NCBI GenBank assembly: GCA_943736015.1
Contig: OX031063.1
Coordinates: 46,268,672-46,332,671, forward strand
Direction: 5' to 3'
DNA length: 64,000 bases
Origin: Tridacna crocea
Lineage: Eukaryota; Mollusca; Bivalvia; Cardiida; Cardiidae
Part shown: piece by piece, positions 11,058 through 21,799 of the stretch
Layout of the letters: each line of letters opens with the position of its first letter
How positions within the stretch are numbered: the stretch's first letter is position 1
Made by a program: the position numbers and the translations under genes
Notes under the pieces: model-generated
What the model was told of the DNA's origin: nothing
What the model saw: the letters and a program-made list of their open reading frames with translations, nothing else
Database searches by the model: none

Positions 11058-12002
11058 GGTCCTGGTTCAAAAGTAATAGAAGGCACATAGACATGGATGG
11101 TCAAAAAAACAAATTTACAATATTGCTATCATGTGATCTAAAACAAAAGGATTTGTCATAACCCAAATACAGTTTTACATGATCACAGCTACTCATGTAT
11201 CAAAAACAGAAAAGTATCAGATTTAATTTCTGATTTGAAGAATTTCTCAATTTGGTTTAGTCCAAAATTTTGTTGTTTGGGAAAGGGTTAAACAGTGCTT
11301 TTCCTTGTCAAACATATTTTTCTACTGCAAGTTAATGTAGCCACATAATATCCCTTTACCACACTATGATGACTTTTAACGTCCCTGAAAGAGAAGACTT
11401 TTGAAAAAATTGTGGGAAAAGGAGAAAATGCTAGTTACCAGCATTGTCTCCTTTTTCCACAATGTTTTGTACCCAATTAAAGAAAAATATTTTTTATGAG
11501 CCACACTGAAACTGTCATCTGCAAATGCTTTCAATTCAGACAAGTCTGAAATTTTGTGGTGTGGTAAAGGATTAGCTGTTAATGCTTTCGGTTTTGACCA
11601 GTCTAACATTTAGTTATTTTGTAAAAGGTTAGTTCGGAGTTGTTTTTTTCTTCATTAGTAAATGAATTGTAAAGCAGCAGGGTTTTGAAGTATCATAAGA
11701 TATCATACTGATCTATACAAAATAATTGTTTTTGAATAATGTAAATATAAATCCCATGCAAATTGATTTCATTTTGCAAAATGGAAGTTGTTTTCAGTTT
11801 GCAACATGGCTTTTTGGCAGTATCATGATTTGTAGCATTTTAGTGTTAGATTTACTAGATTCTAGTTCAAAGTCATTATAACATATGTATTTTTGTGATA
11901 GAGTATTTGAATTTTAAAAATTGCTGATAAAGTGTAGAATCTAAAAGGTTATTTTGTTTTGCCTTTCCGCCCGTGTTTAGGCTTTGCCTATTTTCATATT
12001 AA
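11058..12002 (+). repeat. Copy 2 of the ~950-bp duplicated segment
   Basis: Counterpart of 5645-6625, in direct orientation about 5.4 kb away. The match begins at CCTGGTTCAAAAGTAA and ends at TTTTCATATTAAA. The palindromic MITE in this copy (11350-11574) lies at a different place from that in copy 1, so the MITE insertions came after the copies separated, or one was lost. Confidence 0.75.
11350..11574 (+). mobile_element. Palindromic MITE copy
   Basis: Starts ATCCCTTTACCACAC and ends GTGTGGTAAAGGATTA. The central hairpin is intact except for CAGCATTGTCTCC. Confidence 0.8.
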
Positions 12003-12827
12003 ACGAGAAATTTATGATATTCCCTTCCCCCCTCCAAATTACCAAAATGAAGCACTTTCTAGAGCGAGTTTGGTAATAATTCTCACCGATTTTCTGTACA
12101 TATTTTACTCAAATGAAATCGAACCGATAGGGATTGAAAATATATTTAAAATTATCACATTCTAGGTTGCTATCGATCTTTTTCTTCACTATATTTTAGT
12201 AATAAATTGGTCATGCAGTCCTCGCTAAAAGGTGTCAAAGTGTAAGTACATCAGTAAATAGTACTATCAAACACCTAAATTGTTGTTTTCCAATTAACTT
12301 CTATACCAATGTTCCCACCGGCTTTATATTTGAAGGGCACGCTTACCCCCTGAGCTGTAAATCTGGGGGTAAGATTTCATACTAGAGGATATGATAATAA
12401 TGGTTCCAGACTAGAAGTAATGAATAATGATGTTTTGCACCACAAAAGTATATCATAAAAAAATATCTGTGGATATTTACTGTTTAAAGTCAATAAAAAG
12501 CCAAAAAGACAGTCTAAAGTGACTTTGATCGGCAATGTCAAAGGGAGCAGTGTGTTGTATCATGGGTTTCCGTGTTTTTTTGCATTGAGCATTTTTTCAT
12601 GTGTGTTAAATTACAGATAGGCATTTCCGCGTGATTTGACAATAATTTATCAATAAGGGCAAGAAACTTTAAATCACATCATTTTATACAAGTTAAGCAG
12701 ATAATGGATTTTTTCACTTTTTTCCCTTACGTGAGGTCTTGTTTGTAACCAATATTTGTTATGTGAATTTCAATTCTGTAATGTGATTTGCGCAGCAATT
12801 CGAGTGAGTGGGAACACTGCTATACCA
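12003..12827. other. No gene recognised
   Basis: About 825 bp of AT-rich sequence. I see no exon, hairpin or family repeat. Confidence 0.5.
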
Positions 12828-12867
12828 CACAATCCAGAGTTTTAACAACCCTGAGGAAAAAGCCTTC

Positions 12868-13084
12868 TTAATTCTTTACCACACAATCCAGACTCTTAAC
12901 GACCCTTAGTTAAACATTATGGGAAAAGGAGAAAATGCTGGTAACCATAATTTTCTCCTTTTCCCACAATGTTTTCTCCCCTTTCCAAAACAAATTTCAA
13001 TTTTCGAGCCACATTTATTTTGTTGTCTGCAAATGCTTTTAATTTGAACTAGTACAAAATTTTGTTCTTTTGGTAAAGAGTTAA
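12868..13084 (+). mobile_element. Palindromic MITE copy
   Basis: Starts TTAATTCTTTACCACAC and ends TTTTGGTAAAGAGTTAA. It is preceded at 12828-12867 by a truncated head of another copy (TATACCACACAATCCAGAG). It shares its final TTAA with the head of the next copy. Confidence 0.85.
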
Positions 13085-13248
13085 AACATTGTGGGAAAAG
13101 GATAAAAATGCTGGTAACCAGCATTTTCGTTTTTTCCTGCAATGTTTTCCACCCAATCATAGACAGAATATCATCAATTTAGCTACACTGAACATGTTGT
13201 CTTTGAAATTTGGTCTAGTCCAGAATTTTGCTGTTTGGTAAAGAGTCA
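13081..13248 (+). mobile_element. Palindromic MITE, 5'-truncated copy fused to its neighbour
   Basis: Begins TTAAAACATTGTGGGAAAAG, so the TTAA joins straight to the hairpin, and runs to GTTTGGTAAAGAGTCAA. The left ~50 bp of the element is missing. The junction with the preceding copy shares TTAA. Confidence 0.75.
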
Positions 13249-13415
13249 AGCCTTTACAACACAGAAAAATTTTACACAAGTTCAAATTATAATCTGGCAT
13301 TCGCAAACACTATTTTACAATGAGATTTATCTTCGAAAATGTAGATCATGGGAAAAGGAGAAAATGCGGGTTCCCTAATCCCTACATAGTTTTCAAAAGA
13401 CATCTATCTTATGGT
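13249..13415 (-). mobile_element. Palindromic MITE, degraded inverted copy
   Basis: Starts CCTTTACAACACAG and contains CATTCGCAAACAC and ATCATGGGAAAAGGAGAAAA. The right hairpin arm is reduced. It is wedged directly between two plus-orientation copies. Confidence 0.6.
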
Positions 13416-13416
13416 C

Positions 13417-13648
13417 ATTTAACTCTATACCACACAATCCCGATTTTTAACGACCCTGAAAAAGAGGCCTTTTGAAAACATTGTGCGAAAAGGAGGAAAT
13501 GCTGGTAACCAGCATTTCCTCCTTTTCCCACAATGTTTTCTACCCTTTCCAAGGCAATATCGATCATTTCAGCCACATCTGTCTTGTTCTCTGCAAATGC
13601 TTTCAGCTTTAACAATTATGAAATTTTGTCATTTGGTGAAAAAGTAAC
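13417..13648 (+). mobile_element. Palindromic MITE copy
   Basis: Starts TTAACTCTATACCACAC and ends GTCATTTGGTGAAAAAGTAA. The hairpin has the shared variant AGGAGGAAATGCTGG/CCAGCATTTCCTCCT in both arms, a compensatory pair that keeps the stem. Confidence 0.85.
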
Positions 13649-13674
13649 TTACTTTGATCAACAACCTAGTATGT

Positions 13675-13847
13675 TAACCTATCCCTACTTTCGATGACCC
13701 TGAGAAAGAAGACTTTAGAAAACATTGTGGGAAAAGGAGAAAATGCTGGTAACCACAAAATTCAAATTTTTAGTCACTTTTTTTGTATTCTGCAAAATGC
13801 TTTCGATTTGGATAAACCTAAAATTTTGTCACTTGGTAATGAGTTAA
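13675..13847 (+). mobile_element. Palindromic MITE with one hairpin arm deleted
   Basis: Starts TTAACCTATCCCTACTTTCG and ends CACTTGGTAATGAGTTAA. The left arm ends at ATGCTGGTAACCA and the sequence jumps to AAATTCAAATTTTTAG, so the right arm (about 45 bp) is gone. This is the kind of loss expected when a hairpin is replicated. Confidence 0.8.
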
Positions 13848-13889
13848 TAAATTCCACGAATACAGTGTAGTGAAGCTGGAAATGCCTTT

Positions 13890-14107
13890 AGCTCCTTTCG
13901 ACACAATCTGAAGTTTTAATGACCCAGGAGAATAAAGATTTTGAAAACATTGCCGGAATAGGAGAAAATGCTGGTAACCAGCATTTCCTCCTTCTCCTAC
14001 AATGTTTTCAATCCTATCAGAGATGACAACTTTCATTTCAGCCACACTTTTCATTTGCAGATAACTTGAATTTGGACAATTCTACACATTTGTTATTTTG
14101 ATATGAA
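13890..14107 (+). mobile_element. Palindromic MITE copy
   Basis: CTCCTTTCGACACAATC at the left, hairpin AGGAGAAAATGCTGG/CCAGCATTTCCTCCT, and TTTGTTATTTTGATATGAA at the right. The ends have drifted. It lies about 30 bp from the MAGT1/TUSC3-like exon, on its downstream intron side. Confidence 0.7.
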
Positions 14108-14169
14108 TTTACAATTACTTTCACATATTGCTATTCTTAGTTCGGAAGGGCCCATAACCGAAGACTAAC

Positions 14170-14358
14170 TTGCAAACAGAGCCGCGTGACTGTCTTTGTG
14201 GTTTTCAAGGTTTTCAAGGTTGTTAGCATGAGAACAACAGAGTAGTTTCTGGGTACACCTCGTACATATTGCTTGAACTTGTCAGCATTCAATCTAATCA
14301 CTGATTTCTTGCTGTTCCATTCTACCATCTGCTGCACCCTTGCTGTCAGGCCTTCCAC
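14170..14358 (-). CDS. Exon of a MAGT1/TUSC3 (OST3/OST6) homologue
   Basis: OST3/OST6-family proteins are ER-membrane subunits of the oligosaccharyltransferase complex for N-glycosylation; in animals they are also linked to magnesium transport. On the minus strand an acceptor (TTTTTTTGCTCAG) at 14359-14360 opens a frame reading VEGLTARVQQMVEWNSKK, then VIRLNADKFKQYV, then PRNYSVVLMLTTL. This fits the first strand-helix part of the thioredoxin-like luminal domain. Clear similarity covers 48 residues to 14215. After that the frame reads KTLKTTKTVTRLCLQ, not the expected segment leading to the CxxC motif, so the true donor is uncertain; GTTAGT at 14169 is one option. No other exon was found, so this may be one exon of a long-intron gene or an isolated fragment. 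Confidence 0.6.
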
Positions 14359-14391
14359 CTGAGCAAAAAAATAGATCTAAATTCTTTCATG

Positions 14392-14550
14392 TTAATCTTT
14401 TACCAGACATGCCTGAGTTTTAATGATCATGAGGAAAGAGGCTTTGGAAAACATTGTGGGAAAGGCAGAAATGCTGGTAACCAGCATTTCTCCCTTTCCC
14501 AAAATGTTTTCTACCCCATCCAAGACTGATATCAACATCCGGGAAACATA
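14392..14550 (+). mobile_element. Palindromic MITE, 3'-truncated copy
   Basis: Starts TTAATCTTTTACCAGAC and keeps the hairpin (GTGGGAAAGGCAGAAATGCTGG). It ends soon after TTTTCTACCCCATCCAAG, without the GCAAATGC tag. It is just upstream (in gene orientation) of the MAGT1/TUSC3-like exon. Confidence 0.75.
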
Positions 14551-14803
14551 TAATTGCACTGAAGAAGGTAAGATTTAGATATTAACAAACACCAGTCTTC
14601 TTGTAAAGATTAATTATTTATCTAACGATCCATGCCTATTTTATTAGCTGTCATTGGAAAGTTTGTCGCATAACGCCGTTTGAACAGATGCGGGTAAAAT
14701 TGTATTTATTCGAGACGTGTTTAATGAAGGCTGATGTGAAGGTGTCTGCAAAGAACAGTAAGAAAAATAGCATCGGAGCAGACCTTCAGACTGACGGTAC
14801 CCC

Positions 14804-14836
14804 AACCCCCCCCCCCCCCAAAAAAAAAAAAAAAAA
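14804..14836. repeat. Poly-C/poly-A tract
   Basis: A run of about 14 C followed by about 18 A, with a few neighbouring bases. Nothing else is recognised from 14551 to 15347 except AT-rich sequence. Confidence 0.8.
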
Positions 14837-15865
14837 TGTGAGAAAATAATATTGAAAGCAAACATAGATTAATTCACGAAGATATGAGAATTCACGAAAT
14901 AATGAGAATCAAGGGTATTCACTTTAAAAATTTGTCGATAAAAAAAAACATCCATCATCTTACATCATTCATGCATATTTTGTGTTATCGCAGTTCGTAA
15001 TTTAACATCGGGAACACTTTAGTTAGGTTTTAAGATGTGGTTTACAAAAGAGGATTACAAAATTCACTTCATAAAGTGTAAGAAAACCAGGATATCATTG
15101 CGGGCTCGAAAACAGATACCCCTAGAACATATCCTCGGTCCCAAAACTGCGCCACTCTAAGCTTTATCTCGGAACAAAAATATAAGTAGATGATATAGAA
15201 AACGAAAAATAAATGCAGAAGTCAAATGTATTCTTTTTCCATCAATCTCCATCAAAATTCATGTGTACAATAATTCTAAACTGCCAAAACTTTATAAAAC
15301 TTAACTGCATGTCAAACAAACAACCGCCATTTTTTGTGTGCCTAAAGCCCCGGTCACATATTCACCGAAGACCGCCACGGAAGAGCTACGGTTTAATCGC
15401 TCACGGATGACTACGGAAATGACAAATTCCGTAGTCCGCTACGGTTCCAATACGGATACAGAACGGTGTGAGTACGGAGTTCGACGAATCTACAGCCAAA
15501 ATGTAGGTCACAGTTCCAGGAGTGATACGGACTGTTACTGTTGGACACGGTTTAATACGGAGCGACACGAAACAGGACGATTGTAGTACGGATACACTAC
15601 GATTTGCTACGGTACAGGTACGGATTAGTACGAATATGAACGATCCGATACGTGGTAGTACGAATCGTCAAGGATCGATACGGACCTACCACGATTTAGC
15701 ATTCCGTCCAAATGCTCTAGCCCGCTCACTTTCAAAATGCAACAAGTTCGGCAATGAGAGCCTCATACTGGCCATGGACAGGTCTTCGTAAAAGCCAATC
15801 TCTATATAGTCCACATAATAAATTATTCTTCGTCTTTTATTACCTGATTATTATAATCAATAACC

Positions 15866-16095
15866 CATCACAAGTTGACAAAATTTGGCCTCCACGAAAT
15901 TGAAAGCATCTGCAGACAACAACTGTAAATTTGGTACAAATGAGCTTCAGTTCTACAATAAGGTAGAAAGCATTGTGGGAAATGGAGAAATTGCCCATTT
16001 TGAGCATTTTTTTCGATTTCCTAGAATCAAAATGTTTTCTTGACTTGTCTGTTGCAGACCCATAAAAAGAAGGGAATGAATGGCAAAAGGTTAAA
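15866..16095 (-). mobile_element. Palindromic MITE, degraded inverted copy nested in the TACGG element
   Basis: Starts ACAAGTTGACAAAATTTGG, holds AAAGCATCTGCAGACAACAA and a weakened hairpin (GAAAGCATTGTGGGAAATGG ... CAAAATGTTTTC), and ends GGCAAAAGGTTAA. It lies in the middle of the 15348-17229 element, so it inserted there or was carried inside it. Confidence 0.65.
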
Positions 16096-16204
16096 TGAAA
16101 ATATTGATCAATAACGTTTCTCTTATGTTCATAAAATCTGCTGTTTATTCCACAATTACACTGATTATCGTGAATGTTTATGTTTTAAAAGTAAAGTGCT
16201 TGTC

Positions 16205-16395
16205 TTTATAGTAAGTATCACCCATTTCGAAAGGGCCAGCCTGGCACCAGGCAGGCAACCAGTAACCATACATTTAACTAGCTGGCGGTTCACCAACCAG
16301 CCATATCAGAACAAGCTCCTGGTGGGGCTCGAACCTGTGACCTCCTGTTTCATTGGCGGTTGTCAGAACCACCAGAAACGGTGAGAGTTTTATGT
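16205..16395 (-). mobile_element. tRNA-derived SINE-like fragment
   Basis: On the minus strand GGTCACAGGTTCGAGCCCCA at about 16350-16330 is a good RNA polymerase III B box (GGTTCGANNCC type). A poorly conserved A-box region lies upstream, near 16385. The body continues with GCTGGTTGGTGAACCGCCAG. It is degraded, and a chance tRNA-like match is possible. Confidence 0.4.
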
Positions 16396-17229
16396 ACTCG
16401 TTTTACTTGCATGTTTAGCATCGTTGTTTGGACAGAATGTCACATTATAACACTGATGTTTATTCATTTTCGTACAATGTTTTGTAAAATATTTAACCTT
16501 AAATTAAAGGTATTATTAGTAGTACGATAAAAATATAATTATTACATCTATGTATGTCATCAAGCTGCTGGACCAGTGCCTTGACATTTTGTGCCATACC
16601 AATACCCAGTTGCCGCCAATTTATTGCAAACATTGTTGACGGTTAATGATTGTGAACTCAACAACAAAGCGCAATTGCGTTGTATTCTACAAAGATAGAG
16701 TAAAAATACCCTTGATGAAGTACATGATTTTGAATTTATCCTACCAAACAATAGTGGTCCTTACAATTCCGTGATGTGTCGTGTTGCAACGTAGTAAACC
16801 GTAAAAGACCGTGCGAATCCTTGCCTCTCCGTAGTACAACGTATTAAGGTCGTGACTTTCCGTGAAAAATCCGTATCATAACGTAACTAAAACGTAGTGA
16901 AACCGTGCTAATACGTAGTTCTCCGTATCAAATCCTGAAAAAAAATTGGGCCTACGGATAAGTACGGACTAATACGGTTTTAATACGGACCAGAACGTAT
17001 CAGTACGGTCTAATACGGACTAGTAAGGATACGCTACGGTCGTTTGATCCGTAGCGAATTTTTGTGCATGTTCAAAAATTGTCAAGGACCGCTACGGATA
17101 TACAAGGACTACTACGAACGACTACGGTTACAATACGGAGAGCTACAGACTAGTACGAGTTGTCAAGGACAATGCCGGAACGAATCCGTAGCTCTTCCGT
17201 GGCGGCCTTCCGTGAATATGTGACCGGGG

Positions 17230-19932
17230 TATAACTCCGCCACGCGGAGTAAAGTAACAAATTCTCCCAAGTCTCGGAAAATTAGGCCAAATCATTAATG
17301 TTTATATTTTTTCTTAACAAATGTAACTTCAATATTTAGCTGTTTCAAAATAAATAACTGCAGGGGTTTGTCATTGCGTTTATGTGATGCACTACTTCTA
17401 GTAGCGTCAATAAAGGTGGTTTACCAGTGGTTATTGTTTGAGGATGCACTTTTCTTGGTCACCTGTACCTGAGAGTGGTGCGAGGTACATTAAATATATA
17501 GCGGCCCTGTTAATTGGCATGTTCTCCTCTAAAATTTCTTGTTAAGCTTTCTTAGGTACAACATGAGAATATTGTTTATTTGTTCTTCTAATCTTTCGTA
17601 AGTTGGGCTTTAATTAAAATATCAGTTAAGCACCGTTGGACAAAAACCTACCGATAAAGATTTGCTTGGCCTTAGAGAAATTTGTTTTGTCACATGATTT
17701 TCAATCATAAAATGTAAACGTTTGCAGACGAAGGGTCTCAGATGTATTTACAGTTGTATTTCATGACTTTGGAGGCGATTTTTGACGAAAAAAAATTGCA
17801 TTACGAAAATACATAGGAGAACAGTGAGTGGACATAAATATCGAGATAAATATGTGTTTACATCTCAATTTGGGGTGAAACCATTGGAATGTATTTACTA
17901 TGATCTAGTAAAAACTTTTCGCACTGTCAGTCTCGTGCACGTTGAAACATCGCGAGATTTTGATGAAAATAAGAAAGGTGGCGGAGTTAGGACACTGGCG
18001 CAGTTAGGGCACCCAACGATAGTCATAGTCATAGGTCGGTCGACCAAAATATAACGCGTTTCGATGGCAGACAACATCTGTTTTTGCAGTTATTCGTACA
18101 TTTATCGCACTTTGTAGCCTCCATATTTATTCCCTACTTCCGTGTACGTGCTGTTCTAATTTGATTGGTTTATTTCTCATTGATATAGCCAATGAAAAGT
18201 TAATGTATCGAAATCGCTTTTAAAATCGAGTTTAACTATTACTCTAGACGTGACTGAATATTTCGGCCCACAATAATTTCGGCCTCCCTGAAAAGTATTT
18301 ATTTTTTTTATTTTTTTTTTTATTTGGCTATTCAAACAAGACCATAGAATAATTCAATTGATAAACATACTTTCATACTAATTATTGAACCGAAATGACA
18401 TCAGCCTAGGCTCGTAAAACAACGCAAAACACCAAACACTTCAAATTAATCAATATATATTTCTAAACTCATTTTTTGGTGTCATCCTTCGTATTTAAAG
18501 AACACTGTATAGCTTGATAATTTCATTATCATTTCCTTTTATCTCTTGTATAGTGCTATTATATTTTAATATATCTTAAACCGAAATCTACGAGTATCTA
18601 TCTAATTATTAATGTCCAGCTTACTTTCAGAGTGTTAAAGTTGCATCAGGTCTAAGCATATCCGAAATATTCACAATATTTAATCCTGAAATTAGTAAAA
18701 ATATTTTCATGTCATGATCAAGCCCTTTTGCATGCGACAAAACACTGTGTGATATGTTGAATAAATCGTGACAAGAATTCGTTTCTTTTTTACTGTTTCA
18801 AAATATCAAAACGCCAGAAAAACAGAAAGCCATTTAGGCGTTTGTCCCTATATAGATATACATTTTCCGGTTTTAAGAGTTCTTTTTTAAATAAGATTTT
18901 TGTTCATCATCAAACCTGTTTATAACTTAGATACCTACTAGGTCTATACGTTACTTTAATGGAAAACAACAGCAACAACAATAACAACAAAAGTAAGTAT
19001 TTTAGTCACATTTAATTTATCGTAGCTGATGCTTGCAAATCCGACGATTCTAAATTTTTTTCGTTTGATAGAGAGTTGAATAAATCATACAAAGAGATCT
19101 ACATAAATGTATTTTTTCAAGTTGAAGAAAAGCGTGTAATTTCAACTTCACACTTTCGGAGCATGGTCAACCTTACTGTGGGCCCTAGCCCGGATAATAA
19201 TTTTATCAATATTGTCCCAGAACGGCTTTTTTGGGTTTGACGGGAAAAAATGTGGACCCATATCTCCGTGTTAACAGAAATCTTTGGGTTTTAAATCGGT
19301 GCTTTAAAGTTGCGTCAAATCAAACCTTGCAAATTTCTATCGCTAATTCTAACGAAAAATACATTTAATTCATGTCTATAATTAGCATTGCCAGTTTTTT
19401 TTCAATAGAGCGCATAAAGAAATAAATATTGATAGAGATCGAGACATACATGTACCTTTGTTTACCATTATTCTCTCGAAGACGCAAACTCTTGAGCTCC
19501 CGGATGTGTTGAGGAAACAAACTTCCATTGACCCTCCTTGGAATAGTTTCTCTGATTACAACCCGTGTTATAACTCGAAATGAGAGTACACCTCCGAAGT
19601 AAAAATTACCTAGCTGGACACTCAAACGGTTAGATAAGACACCATGGACCCGTATTCATAATAATTCTTAATTTCACTGTTAAGTTTTATTCTAGATATA
19701 GAAAGTAACATAACCTCTGGATTGACTAAACCATTCGGTTTAGCGACCAGAAATTGTTGTATTTTCAAATTTAGAAAAAAATCATAAGTATGAAATCATT
19801 TAAATTCCTTTCGTGATCAAGACTGTTCGACCTAGTTAACCATTCAGACTTTGTAACAGATTTGTCCCTTGTGATGGGGATTTTGTTTCATTGGCTGGTC
19901 ATATCACATACAGTATTAGCAAACTTATTCTA
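17230..19932. other. No gene recognised
   Basis: About 2.7 kb. A small hairpin (ACTCCGC-CAC-GCGGAGT) lies just outside the TACGG element at 17233-17250. Poly-T and CAACAACAA-type runs occur near 18300 and 18970. The frames at 17782-18054 (+) and 19365-19625 (-) show no family resemblance and no supporting splice pattern, so they are not called. Confidence 0.45.
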
Positions 19933-20181
19933 TACTCTCTCAAAAAAGAAACGCAACATCAGATTATCTTTTTGAAATATTATACCAGATATTGACAATT
20001 TATGAGTGATTTATTGACAATATGTGACAAACTGTGATATTCCAAGGTAAAAGAACTCATGAACAAGAAGTGTGCCAATTTTTGCATTCCTGTGTAAATT
20101 ATTTATATCATAAATTATGAAGATAATATATGAAGTAAATTTCCTATTTTCTGTATGTTGCGTTTCTTTTTTGAGAGAGTA
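19933..20181. mobile_element. mariner/Tc1-type MITE, 249 bp
   Basis: Perfect terminal inverted repeats of at least 26 bp beginning TACTCTCTCAAAAAAGAAAC, mirrored at the right end (GTTTCTTTTTTGAGAGAGTA), and flanked by TA on both sides (19931-19932, 20182-20183). TA duplication with this size and TIR pattern is typical of non-autonomous mariner/Tc1 elements. The near-identical ends suggest a young copy. Its right end lies two bases from the TTAA of the next element. Confidence 0.85.
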
Positions 20182-21799
20182 TATTAACTAGCATTCTCCC
20201 TAAGAATCATGCAGATGGTGATAAGTGACTAGTCACAGAATTCATTGGTTTTACCCTCATTCCATCAGACTTGTTGAAAAACTTTCCCAAAACAAAGCAT
20301 TCTGTTTTTCTGACAGTAGTTACCATGGAAACGAGAAATCAAAATTTCATGGAAATTGGTCGAAAGTTGTCAGTCAAAAAATTGAAAAATGACACTTTTT
20401 AGGGTGGTTTTTGACAAATTATTATTATTTAGATTATCTGAAATACTTCTTATATTACAAAAAGGACATGAGTAGTACTCAAAATTACACTGAAAAATGG
20501 AAAATGTCACTTGCATTGTGTTGCATAGCAACAGAAGTTTAGCCATAGAAACCAATTTTTAAAACTTCCAATTTTGAATATTTTCAAACCAAATTATCTT
20601 TTAACAGCAAAGGTGCATATGAAAAATACATATAGGACCTAAATGGGCAACATTTGAATTTTCACGGCCAACAATAAAAAAACTCAAAATGTTTATAATT
20701 TTTGTTACCATGGCAACAAAGGTATTGACCCGTCAGTGATTTTGCAAAAAAGTGGCAATTTCAAAGCAAATTATCTCCCTTCTGCAAAGAGAAATATTAA
20801 CAGTGTATTTACATATTAAATGATCCACATCTGTTCAACCAATAAAGAAAAAAAAAGTTCTGCAATAATCCAAATATTAGTTACCATGGCAACCAAACTA
20901 TCCAACAGTTTGCGACTTTAACAAAAATCAGCATATTCAAAGTAAACTACCGCCCATTTAGATAATCTATACTTCTACTTATGTTAAAAGGAGGACATTA
21001 GTTGTACTCGAAATTACATAGAAAAATAAAAAATGGCACTTGCATTGTGTTGCATAGCAACATAAGTTTAGCCATGGAAACCAGTTTTTCAAACTTCCAA
21101 TTTTGAACATTTTCAAACCAAATTATCTTCTAACAGCAAAGGTGCATATGAAAAATACATATAGTACCCAAACGAGCAACATCTGATTTTTCAAAGCCAA
21201 CAATAAGAAAACTCAAAATATCTAATTTTTGTAACCATAGCAACAAAACTATTGACCCGTCAGTGATTTTGCAAAAAAAGTGGCAATTTCAACGCAAATT
21301 AATTCCCTTCTGCAAAGAGAAATATTTACAGTGTATTTATGTATTAATGATCTACATCTGTTCAACCAATAAAGACAAAATTAAGTTCTGCAACAATCCA
21401 AATATTAGTTACCATAGCAACCAAACTAACCAACAGTTCGCGATTTTAACAAAAATCAGCACATTCAAAGTAAACTACCGCCCATTAACAAAGGATTAGA
21501 TTGATAAGTAATACTTACTTAAATTACCCACATCTGTTTGTCAATATTAAAATGTAAAAGAAAAAAATAATGGCCCAGTCATGTTACCATGGCAACCAAA
21601 TCAATGAACCATAACAAATAACAGCTTGTTCAAAGCAAATTAACCCCTTCCAGCTAAGAATCATCTGAATAAATTAAACCTACATTAAATGACTAATATG
21701 TATTATGCACATACCAAAGATAAAAAAAAGTATTCAACACCTCAGAAAAAAATGTTACCATGGCAACAGAACAGTAAACTCATCCCCATAAAAGTATGG

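Larger units (their letters stand above)
15348..17229. mobile_element. TIR element with inverted TACGG-motif arrays
   Basis: The ends are 44-bp inverted repeats with two mismatches. The left begins CCCCGGTCACATATTCAC at 15348 and the right ends GTGAATATGTGACCGGGG at 17229, each followed inwards by CCGCCACGGAAGAGCTACGG. Inside each end lies about 370-440 bp made almost wholly of degenerate ~10-bp words of the form TACGGANTACGG (left, 15390-15720) and the same type in the right part (16780-17185), where both CCGTA and TACGG forms occur. The middle (15840-16760) is ordinary AT-rich DNA with a nested palindromic MITE and a SINE-like piece. No transposase and no clear target duplication seen. Probably a non-autonomous DNA transposon. 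Confidence 0.8.

Noticed and set aside
7859-14054. Several frames containing NIVGKGENAGYQHFLL or LVTSIFSFSHNVF
   Set aside because: They are the two strands of the palindromic MITE hairpin read in different frames, not a protein family.
15213-15791. Overlapping plus-strand frames of 65-89 residues
   Set aside because: They arise from the stop-poor TACGG word array. The composition follows the repeat, not a protein.
17782-18054. 90-residue plus frame
   Set aside because: No recognisable family. The opposite strand and neighbouring frames are equally uninformative.
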